DNA of 45,569 nucleotides. It comes from an uncultured Tessaracoccus sp. (GTDB lineage: Bacteria > Actinomycetota > Actinomycetes > Propionibacteriales > Propionibacteriaceae). The stretch is from positions 1 through 45,569 of the forward strand of contig NZ_CAMYPD010000020.1 of NCBI RefSeq assembly GCF_947286155.1, given 5' to 3'. The position numbers and the translations under genes were made by a program. Under the pieces are notes generated by a model. The model worked only from the letters and a program-made list of their open reading frames with translations. It made no database searches and was not told where the DNA came from. Positions 14,205 to 24,084 of this stretch are shown piece after piece (the first letter of the stretch is position 1; the number at the start of each line of letters is the position of its first letter).

Positions 14205-15262
14205 GGCTGATCTCCTTCCGCCTGCACCGCAGCGAACGCGGCAGCGAGGCGCTCGTGGGCTCGTGGGGTGCGCACGGCCAACCGAAGCCAACTAGGCCCA
14301 AGCCCCGGAAACGTTTCGCATCGACGAACCGCAAACCCCTGCTTGGCGAGCGGCTCGCGCAGCGATCCAGCCCCCATCGACGAGGTGTCCACCAGCACGA
14401 ATGGGCTCTGCGACGGCGCCACCCACAGCCCGAGCGTTTCGAGACGCCGCACCAGGTCGTTCCGCGCCGCCGGAATCGATGCTGCCTCGGCACGCACGAA
14501 GGCGAGCGCTTCGTCGGACATGCACGCCTGCATCAGCGTGATGGCGGGCGAGGAGACCGACCACGGCGTTTGCTCACTGCGAAGCCTCGCGATCAGATCC
14601 GGGTTCCCCACCGCATAGCCCGCCCGCACACCGGCGATCGAGAACGCCTTCGTGAGGGAGCGCGTCACCAGGAGCCCAGGCATCGTGGGCGCGATGAGGG
14701 AATGGTCGTCGCCCACTTCGTCGAGGAAGGCTTCGTCGACGAGCACCACCCGCCCAGGGCGGGCCAACCGTCGAAGCACGTCCGCCGGGTGCAACACCCC
14801 GGTGGGATTAGTGGGGTTACCCACGACGACGACATCGGCGTCGTCGGGCACGTCACCCGGATTCAGCGTGAAGGGGCGATCGAGCAACACACGCGACACG
14901 TGATGCCCGGCCCGCAGCAAGGCCGCTTCCGGCTCCGTGAACTGCGGGTGCACCACCACTGCCTTGCGGGGCCGCAACGCGCGCGCCACGAGGGTGAACG
15001 CCTCCGCTGCTCCGCTGGTAGGCAGCACCATCTCCTGCGGCACTCCCCACCTGCCGGCGATCGCAGCAATCGCCGGCGCGGGGTCGGGATACGCAGCCCA
15101 CGTCGAGACCGCGCGCATGAGTGCCTCTTGCACAAACGTCGGCGGCGTGGCAGCCCGCACGTTCACGGCGAAGTCTTCCAGACCTTCTCCCAGGTCAGCG
15201 TCGCCGTGGTGCAGTAAATCCGGCCAACCGGAATCCGTGGCACAATACCCGCGATGACTCAC
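14201..15262 (-). CDS. cobC: Threonine-phosphate decarboxylase-like aminotransferase
   Basis: A PLP enzyme of aminotransferase class I/II. In cobalamin synthesis it decarboxylates L-threonine phosphate to (R)-1-aminopropanol phosphate (called CobD in Salmonella, CobC in the aerobic nomenclature). It shows HHGDADLGEGLEDFAVNVRA near the N-terminus, VVVGNPTNPTGVL, VVLVDEAFLDEVG and the PLP lysine in SLTKAFSIAGVRAGY. From GTG 15262 it is 353 aa. This start overlaps the divergent cbiT start (15254) by 9 bp, so either the 5' ends truly overlap or a non-standard later start is used. The GTG is the last ordinary in-frame start before the conserved HHGD. Confidence 0.9.
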   Translation of the reverse strand: MSHRGYCATDSGWPDLLHHGDADLGEGLEDFAVNVRAATPPTFVQEALMRAVSTWAAYPDPAPAIAAIAGRWGVPQEMVLPTSGAAEAFTLVARALRPRKAVVVHPQFTEPEAALLRAGHHVSRVLLDRPFTLNPGDVPDDADVVVVGNPTNPTGVLHPADVLRRLARPGRVVLVDEAFLDEVGDDHSLIAPTMPGLLVTRSLTKAFSIAGVRAGYAVGNPDLIARLRSEQTPWSVSSPAITLMQACMSDEALAFVRAEAASIPAARNDLVRRLETLGLWVAPSQSPFVLVDTSSMGAGSLREPLAKQGFAVRRCETFPGLGPSWLRLAVRTPRAHERLAAAFAAVQAEGDQP

Positions 15263-15826
15263 GCTTTCTCTCCCGTTCCCGGTCTGCCCGACGACGCGTT
15301 CGCCCACGATGGCCTCATCACCAAGCGCGTGGCCAGGGCCGCCGCGCTCGCGCACTTGCGCCCGTCACCGAAGGAGCGACTGTGGGACGTCGGCGTCGGT
15401 GCGGGCAGCGTGCTCGTCGAATGGCTTCGGGCGCTGCCTGACACCACAGGTATCGGCGTCGAACGCCGCCCCGAGCGCCTGGCGAACGCGCGCGAGAATC
15501 TGCACCGTTTCAAGGTGGCCGATAGAGGCGAGCTGGTGGCCGCCGACGCGCAAGACGCCCTGGCGGGACTCCCCCAGCCGGATGCGGTGTTCATCGGCGG
15601 CGGATTGAGCGACGGTGTGCTCACCCAGTGCGTGGATCGGCTGAAAGCGGGGGGCAGGCTGGTGGCGCATGGGGTCACCGTCGAGGCAGAACTCCTGCTT
15701 GCTGCTGCGCAGGCCACCCACGGCGGGGAGCTCATGCGCATCGCGGTGGAGGTGGGCGACACCATCGGCTCGTTCCGTGGCTGGAAGCCGCTGCGCACCA
15801 TCACGCAGTGGGCCTGGCAACGCTGA
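15254..15826 (+). CDS. cbiT: Cobalt-precorrin-6B C15-methyltransferase (decarboxylating)
   Basis: A 190-aa SAM-dependent methyltransferase that methylates C15 and removes the C12 acetate carboxyl. Motif I is LWDVGVGAGSVLVEW, the second acidic strand end is GIGVERRPERLANA, and PDAVFIGGGLSD follows. It matches CbiT or the C-terminal half of CobL. The partner C5-methyltransferase activity is supplied by the CbiE part of the triple fusion at 21652-24084. Transcribed alone on the plus strand, divergent from the cobC gene and converging on cbiO with one base between them. Confidence 0.93.
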   Translation: MTHAFSPVPGLPDDAFAHDGLITKRVARAAALAHLRPSPKERLWDVGVGAGSVLVEWLRALPDTTGIGVERRPERLANARENLHRFKVADRGELVAADAQDALAGLPQPDAVFIGGGLSDGVLTQCVDRLKAGGRLVAHGVTVEAELLLAAAQATHGGELMRIAVEVGDTIGSFRGWKPLRTITQWAWQR

Positions 15827-15827
15827 T

Positions 15828-16618
<791 letters not shown>

Positions 16619-16622
<4 letters not shown>

Positions 16623-17377
16623 CGCCACGGCAACCACACTCCCAGTATCCAGATGCCGGCGACGGTCAGCGCGCATCCGCCCAGCATCGCCCAATTGCGT
16701 TGCCTTGGCAGCGCCGTGGTGCGCAGCCCTTCCTCCATGCCTCGTGCGGTGAGGCCCTGCTCCAGCCGCTGGGCACGATCCCACGCGCGCAGCAGCAAGG
16801 TGCCGGTCACTGCGCCGGCGCTGTGCAACGTCACGCGTCCGCAGCGTCGATGCTGGGCGTCGAGCAGCGACGTGGCGGTGTCGAGCAGGATGAACAGCAT
16901 TCGGTACGTAAGCGAGGCGATGTCCACCAGGGGGCCTGGAACCTTGTGACGCTCCATCCAGTTGAGCAGGTCGGACATCGGCGTGGTGAGCGCTAGCAGC
17001 ATCACCGCAAGGGTGCCGCATATGGCGTGCAGGAATAGTCGCCACGCCATGCTGACCGATTCGGGGCCGACGGAGAGCAGCCCTAGGCTCCAGTAGGCAT
17101 CGACAGGGTCTCGCCCTACCGAGCACAGCACGGAGATGGCTCCCACACAGATGAAACCGAAGGGCACCGCCATCGCGGTCACCACCATGGATGCGGGGAT
17201 GCGCGCCGGCCCTAGGATGAGCGCGAGCGCCACCACCCCTGCTGCGACGGTGGCCCAGATTGAAGGCACCGCGAGCGCGGTCACGACGAGGGCCCCGCTC
17301 CACAACACCTTCTCACCTACGCGATGACGCCGCCAGGGGCTTGCCCAAGCGGCGTCATCGAGCGCCAGTGTGGCCAC
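16619..17377 (-). CDS. cbiQ: Cobalt ECF transporter transmembrane coupling protein
   Basis: A 252-aa EcfT-type protein with five or so hydrophobic helices. The coupling region includes LTYRMLFILLDTATSLLDAQ and the second short Ala-Arg-Gly motif LTARGMEEG (consensus ARG). It links CbiM to the CbiO ATPase. It lies 2 bp after cbiN and overlaps cbiO by 4 bp, in the standard order cbiM-N-Q-O. Confidence 0.94.
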
Positions 17378-17379
17378 GG

Positions 17380-17727
17380 TCAGTCGGCGTCTATCGTGCG
17401 TGGCTCGCCGACGGCGCCATCTTCGTCGCGAGCCGCTTTGCGTCCGCGCAGGTTGCCGAACGCAAACCCGACGATGCCCGCACCCACCGCTGCCTGGAGC
17501 GCGAACAGCCCCGACTCCAACTCGCCGGAGCCAGGCTCGAAGATGGGTTGGAACCAGGGCTTAGCGCCTTGTTCGTCCATGATGTCCACCACGACGGAGT
17601 CCGTGCCGACGAAGCCTTCCTCGCCCTCCTGCACAGTCTTGCCGCCGAGGCTGAACGACACCGCGAAGAGCACAACGATGCCCAACGCGCAGATCACACT
17701 CACCCAAGGGAAACGACGCTCAGACAT
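17380..17727 (-). CDS. cbiN: Cobalt transport accessory protein CbiN
   Basis: A 115-aa membrane protein with two transmembrane helices, WVSVICALGIVVLFAVSFSL at the N-terminus and LFALQAAVGAGIVGFAFGNL near the C-terminus. The extracytoplasmic loop between them carries the family pattern KPWFQPIFEPGSGELESGLF. CbiN forms part of the CbiMN cobalt-loading module. ATG 17727 overlaps the 3' end of cbiM by 8 bp; the upstream in-frame start at 17751 lies well inside cbiM and is less likely. Confidence 0.93.
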   Translation of the reverse strand: MSERRFPWVSVICALGIVVLFAVSFSLGGKTVQEGEEGFVGTDSVVVDIMDEQGAKPWFQPIFEPGSGELESGLFALQAAVGAGIVGFAFGNLRGRKAARDEDGAVGEPRTIDAD

Positions 17728-18406
17728 GGACGGGCTCCTTCGGTTCGGCACGCAGTACGTGGAGACGGACGAGGTCAGATGTGGCGACGCGCGTCAGGAA
17801 GCGCAACACGATCACGCCCAGGAGGCCCTCCATGATGGCGAGCGGGATCTGGGTGATGGCGAACACGCTGAGGAACTTCGCGGCAGCACCGCCGAGCCCG
17901 CTCGTCGGGTCGGGGTAGGCGAGCGCCAGCTGCAGCGACGTCACGCAGTAGGTGCTGAGGTCTGCGAGGGCCATGGCGAAGAAGATGCCGATGTCCTTCG
18001 ACCCGCCCAGCTTCCGCACGAGCACCCACGCCCCGTAGCCAACCCAGGGGCCGACGACGGCCATCGAGAAGACGTTCGCGCCGAGCGTGGTGAGGCCGCC
18101 GTGGGCGAGGAGCAGGGCCTGGAAGAGTAGGACGATGGCGCCGAGGAAGGCCATCACGGGCGGTTTAAACAGCACCGCACCTAGACCTGTGCCCGTCGGG
18201 TGCGACGAGCTACCCGATACGCTGGGCAGCTTGATGGCCGACAGCACGAAGGTGAATCCTGCGGCGGCGGCCAAGAGCAGTTTGTTTTCGGGGTTCTTGC
18301 GGGTTTCTTTGATGACTGCCGTAGCTCCATGGATGATGAAGGGCGCCGCTGCCACACTCCATCCGACGGCGTGGGCCACCGGCAGGTAGCCCTCTGCGAT
18401 GTGCAT
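17720..18406 (-). CDS. cbiM: Cobalt ECF transporter substrate-binding membrane subunit
   Basis: A 228-aa membrane protein that captures Co2+. The conserved N-terminus MHIAEGYLP provides the metal-binding Met1/His2 group, and the histidine-containing loop SGSSSHPTGTGLG is present. About seven hydrophobic helices follow. First gene of cbiMNQO, directly under the cobalamin riboswitch at 18449-18540, so cobalt import should be shut off when B12 is plentiful. Confidence 0.96.
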   Translation of the reverse strand: MHIAEGYLPVAHAVGWSVAAAPFIIHGATAVIKETRKNPENKLLLAAAAGFTFVLSAIKLPSVSGSSSHPTGTGLGAVLFKPPVMAFLGAIVLLFQALLLAHGGLTTLGANVFSMAVVGPWVGYGAWVLVRKLGGSKDIGIFFAMALADLSTYCVTSLQLALAYPDPTSGLGGAAAKFLSVFAITQIPLAIMEGLLGVIVLRFLTRVATSDLVRLHVLRAEPKEPVHV

Positions 18407-18423
18407 CGTGCACGATCCTTTCC

Positions 18424-18442
18424 TCGGGATTACGCGTCCCGA
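18424..18442 (-). promoter_or_regulatory. Expression-platform hairpin before cbiM
   Basis: TCGGGA (18437-18442 on the minus strand) pairs with TCCCGA (18424-18429). The ribosome-binding stretch GGAAAGGA follows at once. No T-run follows, so control is probably at translation. Confidence 0.5.
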
Positions 18443-18448
18443 ATTAGG

Positions 18449-18540
18449 TCTGGTGGCGAGTTCCTGACTAACGCCCCGATGGGGCGATCACAGTGGCGCG
18501 ACCGTGCTGGCTTCACCAGCTTCCTCGCAAATTCACCAGA
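18449..18540 (-). ncRNA. Cobalamin riboswitch upstream of cbiMNQO
   Basis: On the minus strand the conserved core reads GCTGGTGAAGCCAGC, then ACGGTCGCGCCACTGTGA and AGTCAGGA, the hallmark B12-box elements. P1 is TCTGGTG with CACCAGA, and a neighbouring GCGAG/CTCGC helix closes the core. It lies in the 220-bp divergent region between cbiM and cbiC and faces cbiM. Confidence 0.93.
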
Positions 18541-18615
18541 GATTCAGTAGTGAGGCTAAGCCTATACCACGGCAATTCGCAGACAGCCGGTATCCCGCCC
18601 TAACGGTTCACACGC

Positions 18616-18621
18616 TACGGT
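18616..18621 (+). promoter_or_regulatory. Possible -10 box of cbiC-cbiD
   Basis: TACGGT seven bases before GTG 18628, with no Shine-Dalgarno. If used, the transcript would start at or next to the GTG and be leaderless. No clear -35 is visible. Confidence 0.35.
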
Positions 18622-18627
18622 TACGGT

Positions 18628-19278
18628 GTGCAGTACGACTATCTGAAGCTCGGTTCCGACATCTACCGGCGCTCATTCGAGATCATCCGTGAAGAGGCGA
18701 ACCTCGAACGTTTCCCCGCCGACGTGGAACCCGCCGTCGTGCGAATGGTGCACGCTGCGGCAGATCCCGCCATCGCCGACATGGTGGCGTTCACCCCCGA
18801 CGTCGCCTCGCGCACGCTGGCTGCGTTGGAGTCCGGCGCGACCATCCTGTGTGACTCGTCGATGGTGGCCACCGGCATCATCCGCTCACGGCTGCCTGAA
18901 GGCGCGCAGGTGGTGTGCCACATCAAAGACCCGCGCCTGGTGCAGCTCGCGGAGGAGCAGGGCACGACGAAAACTGCGGCCGCGGTGGATTTGTGGCAGC
19001 ACGATGGGCTGCTCGACGGCGGCATCGTCGTGATCGGCAACGCCCCCACCGCGCTCTTCCGCACGCTGGAGGTGTGCCACGCCACCGGCGCACGCCCAGC
19101 CGCGATCGTCGGCATCCCCGTCGGGTTTGTGGGTGCGGCGGAATCCAAGCAGGCGCTGGTCGATGACACCCTTGGCCTGGAGTACCTCACGGTGTTGGGC
19201 CGCCGCGGCGGCTCGGCGATGGCTGTGGCTGCCGTGAACGCCATGGCCAGCGCAGCCGAAACCACGAATGACCGCTGA
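18628..19278 (+). CDS. cbiC: Cobalt-precorrin-8 methylmutase
   Basis: A 216-aa enzyme (CbiC/CobH) that moves the C11 methyl to C12, giving cobyrinate. The catalytic His lies in VRMVHAAADPAIADMV. Other family blocks are GATILCDSSMVATGI, DGGIVVIGNAPTALF and GIPVGFVGAAESK. Starts at GTG 18628 and overlaps cbiD by 11 bp. Divergent from the cobalt transporter operon; it is not under the riboswitch, which faces the other way. Confidence 0.95.
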   Translation: MQYDYLKLGSDIYRRSFEIIREEANLERFPADVEPAVVRMVHAAADPAIADMVAFTPDVASRTLAALESGATILCDSSMVATGIIRSRLPEGAQVVCHIKDPRLVQLAEEQGTTKTAAAVDLWQHDGLLDGGIVVIGNAPTALFRTLEVCHATGARPAAIVGIPVGFVGAAESKQALVDDTLGLEYLTVLGRRGGSAMAVAAVNAMASAAETTNDR

Positions 19279-20413
19279 CGAACAGGCTCGATTGGCCGCG
19301 GAGGGGCGCGACGCGCTGCGTCCCCGCGGGCGTGCCGCACAGCTGGAGCATTCCGAGCTCCGCCCCGGCTGGACGACGGGCGCGTGTGCGTGCGCGGCCG
19401 CCACGGCGGCCTTCGAAGCTCTGCTGACCGGCGACTTCCCCGACCCCGTCGAGATCACCTTGCCCGGCGGGCGCACACCAGCGTTTGCGCTCACCCAGAG
19501 CCGGTTGAGCGACGGCGAGGCGATGGCGGCTATCACGAAGGATGCCGGCGACGACCCTGACGTCACCCACGGCGTGGTGGTGCGTGCCACGGTGCGGCGC
19601 ACGTCGGACGGTGCAGGCGTGAGTTTCGTAGGGGGCTCGGGCGTCGGCACCGTGACGCTGCCTGGATTGCCTCTCGAGGTGGGCGAGCCGGCCATCAACC
19701 CCATGCCCCGGCAATACATCACCGACAACCTCGCTTCCGTGGCGCATCGCCATGGCGTGAACGCCGACGTCGAGGTGACCATCAGCATCGACGACGGCGA
19801 ACGCGTCGCGGAGCGCACGTGGAATGCCCGCATCGGGGTGCTGGGCGGGCTCAGCGTGCTCGGCACGACGGGCGTGGTGGTGCCCTATTCCTGTTCGGCA
19901 TGGATCGCCTCCATCCACCGCGGCATTGATGTCGCCTGCGCCAGGGGCGCTAGGCACGCCGCGGCCTGCACGGGCTCCACGTCGGAGCGAGTGGCCGAGG
20001 AGCTGTACCCGGGCATCGAGCTGCTCGACATGGGAGATTTCGCGGGCGCCGTGCTGAAGTACCTGCGTAAGCATCCCCTGCCGCGCCTCACCATCGTCGG
20101 GGGCGTGGCGAAGCTATCGAAGCTGGCGGCGGGTTATCTGGATTTGCACTCTCACCGCACGCAAATTCAGCCCGCCCACTTGGTGCAGCTGGTTGCTAGC
20201 GCCGACGCCAGTGAGGCGCTGCAGGCTCAGATCGCGGAGGTGCGCACCGTCGCGCACGCCGTGCAGCTCGCCGACGAGGAGGGCATCAACTTGCCCCACC
20301 TCATCGCAGTATCTGCCCGCAACGAAGCCCTCGAGGTGCTCAAGGGCTCCCCCGTCGAGGTAGAGATTGTGGTGGTGAACCGAGCGGGCGACATCCTCGC
20401 CCGCGTCGGTTAG
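19268..20413 (+). CDS. cbiD: Cobalt-precorrin-5B C1-methyltransferase
   Basis: A 381-aa enzyme specific to the anaerobic, cobalt-early pathway; it methylates C1. The family start LRPGWTTGACACAAATAA is clear at about residues 31-48, followed by the GxGVGTVT-like SGVGTVTLPGLPLEVGEPAINP segment and TIVGGVAKLSKLAAG. A 30-residue N-terminal extension precedes the conserved part. ATG 19268 overlaps the cbiC stop. Presence of CbiD and CbiG together shows that the anaerobic route is used. Confidence 0.95.
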   Translation: MTADEQARLAAEGRDALRPRGRAAQLEHSELRPGWTTGACACAAATAAFEALLTGDFPDPVEITLPGGRTPAFALTQSRLSDGEAMAAITKDAGDDPDVTHGVVVRATVRRTSDGAGVSFVGGSGVGTVTLPGLPLEVGEPAINPMPRQYITDNLASVAHRHGVNADVEVTISIDDGERVAERTWNARIGVLGGLSVLGTTGVVVPYSCSAWIASIHRGIDVACARGARHAAACTGSTSERVAEELYPGIELLDMGDFAGAVLKYLRKHPLPRLTIVGGVAKLSKLAAGYLDLHSHRTQIQPAHLVQLVASADASEALQAQIAEVRTVAHAVQLADEEGINLPHLIAVSARNEALEVLKGSPVEVEIVVVNRAGDILARVG

Positions 20414-20419
20414 CCTCGC

Positions 20420-21652
20420 TCAGCCCTGCAGTGCTTTGAGCAGCGCGTCGCGCACGCTGACGGAGCGTCGGGGGTTACGGTCGCCTACGACTGCGACGGT
20501 GAGCCCGCCCGCAGACGCGGTCGCCGGGGTGGCGGCGGATCCTTCTAGAGATTTATCCGCCCGCACGCAGAATGTGTGCCGGCGCTCGGCTTCCTCCGCC
20601 ACCATCTGGTTGACCGCAGGGTCGTTGCTGGCCGCCAGCACGTACCAGGCGTCGGCCACATCGTCGGCACGAACGGCGCGCTGCTCCCAGGCGATCGCGT
20701 TGCTCGCCGCGAGCCTGCCAACCTTGATGCCCACGTTGGGTGCCACCACTCGCACCTTGGCGCCGACGGCGAGCAGCGCGGGAATGCGCCTTGCTGCCAC
20801 GGCTCCGCCGCCAACGACGAGAACGTCGCGGCCCGCGAGGGAGAGGCTCGATAGGTAGCCGGGCGCCCCGTCATCCACGCCTTCGGCGTCCAGCTGCTCC
20901 GCGTAACGATCCACCACGAGCTGGGCGAGCTCGTCGCAGTCTCCAATAACTTCGGCGACGCGCACCTCCACCTCGGGGTGCTGCTCGGCCCACGCCTGCA
21001 CTTGGTCGAAGGTCCACGTGCGCAGCTTGCCGGGGAACAGGAAATGCTGCCCGACGACGATCTGCGTCGCCCCTGCGGCCAACGCCTTGTGCAGCGCCTC
21101 GGGGATGGATGGGCGCGACACCTGCACGAAGGCTGGCTCCACGTCGGCGAGCTCGCCTTCCTCCATGACGGTGCGGGTGAGGCGGTAGTGCTCGGCGTTG
21201 GCTTCGGTCACTAGGTTGCCTCGCCCGACGAGCACCCCCACCGTGTCCTTGGCACGCCAGGTGTCCATCGCTTCGCGCATTCGTTGCAGCAACGCGTCGA
21301 GCAGCAGCGGGCTGGGCAGCAGCGGCTTCGCGTAGCGCACATCAGCGTCGCCGCGCCCCTCGTCGAAGGCCTCCGGGATGTCTTGCCGCACGTGCCCGCC
21401 GGTGGCGAGCATGAGGGGGACGACGACGGCGTCGGTGTCGCCGGTGATCTCGCGCCCGTCGAGCGCTTCGCGCACCGCCTCAGCGATGGTGGGTTCCGCG
21501 AGTTCTACGAACCCGAGGGTCACGCGTCGCCCAGGCAGCATGGATCGCACCCGATCCACCAGGGCGCGGCAGGCCTCAACGCCGTCGGCGTCACGGCTGC
21601 CATGGGCGGCGATAATGAGTGGCACGTCGCCGGTCACGTCAGCGATCTTCAT
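20420..21652 (-). CDS. cbiX: Sirohydrochlorin cobaltochelatase fused to precorrin-2 dehydrogenase
   Basis: A 410-aa two-domain fusion. Residues 10-255 are a long-form CbiX: IIAAHGSRD (catalytic His17), ATGGHVRQD (His87) and a second half with GQHFLFPGKL. Residues 270-410 are a Met8/CysG-N-type NAD-binding domain with VLVVGGGAVAARR and ADDVADAWYVLAASND. The protein could oxidise precorrin-2 to sirohydrochlorin and insert cobalt, channelling two consecutive steps after the separate SUMT (cobA). The Met8 part lacks the usual C-terminal dimerisation region and stops soon after the NAD fold. Its start overlaps the stop of cbiEGH by one base; last gene of the operon. Confidence 0.9.
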   Translation of the reverse strand: MKIADVTGDVPLIIAAHGSRDADGVEACRALVDRVRSMLPGRRVTLGFVELAEPTIAEAVREALDGREITGDTDAVVVPLMLATGGHVRQDIPEAFDEGRGDADVRYAKPLLPSPLLLDALLQRMREAMDTWRAKDTVGVLVGRGNLVTEANAEHYRLTRTVMEEGELADVEPAFVQVSRPSIPEALHKALAAGATQIVVGQHFLFPGKLRTWTFDQVQAWAEQHPEVEVRVAEVIGDCDELAQLVVDRYAEQLDAEGVDDGAPGYLSSLSLAGRDVLVVGGGAVAARRIPALLAVGAKVRVVAPNVGIKVGRLAASNAIAWEQRAVRADDVADAWYVLAASNDPAVNQMVAEEAERRHTFCVRADKSLEGSAATPATASAGGLTVAVVGDRNPRRSVSVRDALLKALQG

Positions 21653-24084
21653 CAGCAGTTACCTCCTTGTATTTTGCCCATCCACTGATAGTCGCGCGGC
21701 GTCACGATGGCCTCTTCACCATCGCCTGTGGGAACCACCTTCGTGCTGGATGAGCCGACGATCACGATGGTGTGCATGTCCACCCACTCCGGGTCGAACG
21801 TCTCGAACGTGCCCCATCGGATGCGCTGCTTCTTGCGGTATGCCTCGTACACCGCCATCACGGGCGTTGTCGCCGGGCGTTTCGCACCCAGAATCTCGAG
21901 CGCGCGAGGCAGGTGGCGGGTACGTTTGCGCGACCTCGGGTTGTACAGCGTCACCACGAAGTCGCCCTCCGCGGCGGCCTCCAGCCGTCGCTCGATGTCT
22001 TCCCACGAGGTGTGCAGATCGGACAGCGAGATGGTGACGTGGTCGTGCCCGAGGGGCGCGCCCAGCAACGCCGACGCGGCGAGCTCCGCTGTGACGCCGG
22101 GAATAACGCGCACGTCGATGCCCTCGGTGCCCGTCTCCAGGGTGGGCGATGCCATGGCGTAGATGGACGGGTCACCCGACGACACGAACGCCACCGCGTG
22201 CCCGGCCCTGGCGCGTTCAATGGCCAGCGCGGTGCGCTGCGCCTCGGTGCCCATCTTCGTGGCCGCCACCTCGGCGTGCGGCGAGATGAGGTCCTTGATC
22301 TGACGCACGTACGGGATGTACCCCACCACTACGGAGGCGGTCTCGATGGCGCGCCGCGCCATGGGCGTGAGGAGGTCACGCGAGCCAGGGCCGAGTCCCA
22401 CGACACGCAGCTCGCCGCGCGCGGGCAGACGCCCGATCGCGCAGGTGGCTTCCGTGTTCTTCTGCTTCGGCACGACGATCGACGCGCCACGCGCCAGCAC
22501 GGACGCCTCGCTGACGCTGGGGGTGCCCACCTCGTCGGCAACCACCGTCGACGGCGTTGGCACGTCGCGATCGCGAAGCTCCGCCGCCTCGTAGGTGACG
22601 AACGGCACGCCCAGTTTCTTCGCCAGCCGGACGAGGGCACCTTCGTGGGCTTTCACGTCGATGCTGGTGAGTGCGGTGACACTGTGCGGCGAGAGGCCAG
22701 CGTCGGCGAGGGTCTGCTCGAACAGGCCGTGTACCTCAGCGTCGGGGGCCGCCTTGTTGCAGCCCATACCCACCACGAGCGACTTGGGGTGCAGCACCAC
22801 GCGCGGCACCGTCGGTGATTCCAAGGCCTGCTCGTCGCGATCCGTCACGACGATTTCCCCCGCCGGCTGCGTGCCTTCCGGTAGCTCCTCCGACACGTTC
22901 GAGGGCAGCGGCGGCAGCGGCCAGAGCGCGTCACGCACCAACCGGATGGGTTGCCCGTCGAGCATGGCTCCGGTGACGGCAGCCACGTCGCCGCTGTGCG
23001 CCCAGCCGAGCGTGTCGAGCGCGGGGATGCCCAGTGAATCCGTGGCGGTGGTGACCACCGCCTGGCCGCCGAGTGCGGTCGCCACCTGTTCTGCCAGAAG
23101 GTTCGCGCCACCCACGTGGCCGCCTACCAGGGGCACCGCGAAATGGCCGCCCTGATCGACCACGACGACGCCCGGATCGGTCTTCTTCGACGCCAGCATG
23201 GGCGCCAGGATGCGGGTGGTAGCACCGAGCGCCAGGTGGGAGATCACCATGTCACAGGAGTTGAAGGCCTCGACGAGCCCCTGGGTGGCGGCGCCGTCGA
23301 AGCGCACGGTCTCTACACCCAGCGCCTGCTCGATACGATCCGCGTTGCGGCGAGCGGCATCCGAGCCCGTCACCTGGCCAATGCGCAGGCCCTCCCAGCC
23401 GTCGTCGCCCACGCGCTCGTGCGCGACGCTCGGCGCCGCCGCGGGGCGGGGCTGGGCGCTCACCACGGCGTCATCGTCCCAATCCGCGTCGGGATGGTGC
23501 TCCAACACGAGCACAACGTTCGGGTGACGGACATCGTCGAGATTTCCCAGGGTGGGGCCGTCGAGCACGCGCACGCGCTCGTCGCTCTCCCCCAGGCGCT
23601 CGGCGAGTACGTAGGTGCGGTCGAGACCGGCGAGGGGCTCGGTGAGCGCGGAGAGCGGCTCGCGCGGGTCGGTCATCACCGCCACCTTCGCGAAGCGGCG
23701 CGCGGCGGTGATGGCCGCGTCGACGGGCCGGCCATGCGCGGACACAGTGATGGCGTCGTCCCAGGGCAGTCCGACGCGCGCAAAGGCCTCCGCCACCGAC
23801 GAGGCTGCCGTCACCACGCGGGGGCGAAGCCCGAACGCGCGAAGCTTGCGCACCACGCCGAACCACAGCGGGTCGCCCGAAGCGATCACCACTACGTCGG
23901 TGTCTTCCGGCAGCTCACGGATGCGTTCCACCGCTGGGGTGAGCGCGCCGAGCACGATGCGTTTGGGCTCGGGCACATCGAGCTCATCGAGATGCCTGGT
24001 GCCGCCCACCACGACATCGGCGTGAGCGGTGGCGCGACGAAGCTCGTCGCTGGGTGCCCCAAGGTGTCCATACACAGTAATCAT
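21652..24084 (-). CDS. cbiEGH: CbiE-CbiG-CbiH triple fusion
   Basis: An 810-aa protein joining three cobalamin enzymes. Residues 1-200 are CbiE (C5-methyltransferase), with ASGDPLWFG and TAASSVAEAFARVG. Residues about 232-555 are CbiG (cobalt-precorrin-5A hydrolase), with LRIGQVTG, VVVVDQGGHFAVPLVGGHVG, and a C-terminal lobe LVVGMGCNKAAP and TSIDVKAHEGAL. Residues 558-810 are CbiH/CobJ (C17-methyltransferase), with VVGLGPGSRDLLTP, SSGDPSIYAMA and TLYNPRSRKRTRHL. The order does not follow the reaction order: H acts first, then G, later E. Such a fusion is known from Propionibacterium. It overlaps cbiF by 4 bp and cbiX by 1 bp, within a tightly coupled operon. Confidence 0.94.
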   Translation of the reverse strand: MITVYGHLGAPSDELRRATAHADVVVGGTRHLDELDVPEPKRIVLGALTPAVERIRELPEDTDVVVIASGDPLWFGVVRKLRAFGLRPRVVTAASSVAEAFARVGLPWDDAITVSAHGRPVDAAITAARRFAKVAVMTDPREPLSALTEPLAGLDRTYVLAERLGESDERVRVLDGPTLGNLDDVRHPNVVLVLEHHPDADWDDDAVVSAQPRPAAAPSVAHERVGDDGWEGLRIGQVTGSDAARRNADRIEQALGVETVRFDGAATQGLVEAFNSCDMVISHLALGATTRILAPMLASKKTDPGVVVVDQGGHFAVPLVGGHVGGANLLAEQVATALGGQAVVTTATDSLGIPALDTLGWAHSGDVAAVTGAMLDGQPIRLVRDALWPLPPLPSNVSEELPEGTQPAGEIVVTDRDEQALESPTVPRVVLHPKSLVVGMGCNKAAPDAEVHGLFEQTLADAGLSPHSVTALTSIDVKAHEGALVRLAKKLGVPFVTYEAAELRDRDVPTPSTVVADEVGTPSVSEASVLARGASIVVPKQKNTEATCAIGRLPARGELRVVGLGPGSRDLLTPMARRAIETASVVVGYIPYVRQIKDLISPHAEVAATKMGTEAQRTALAIERARAGHAVAFVSSGDPSIYAMASPTLETGTEGIDVRVIPGVTAELAASALLGAPLGHDHVTISLSDLHTSWEDIERRLEAAAEGDFVVTLYNPRSRKRTRHLPRALEILGAKRPATTPVMAVYEAYRKKQRIRWGTFETFDPEWVDMHTIVIVGSSSTKVVPTGDGEEAIVTPRDYQWMGKIQGGNC

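Noticed and set aside
18616..18627. Second riboswitch facing cbiC
   Set aside because: The B12-box elements in this divergent region read only on the minus strand toward cbiM, and the cbiC leader appears to have almost no length.
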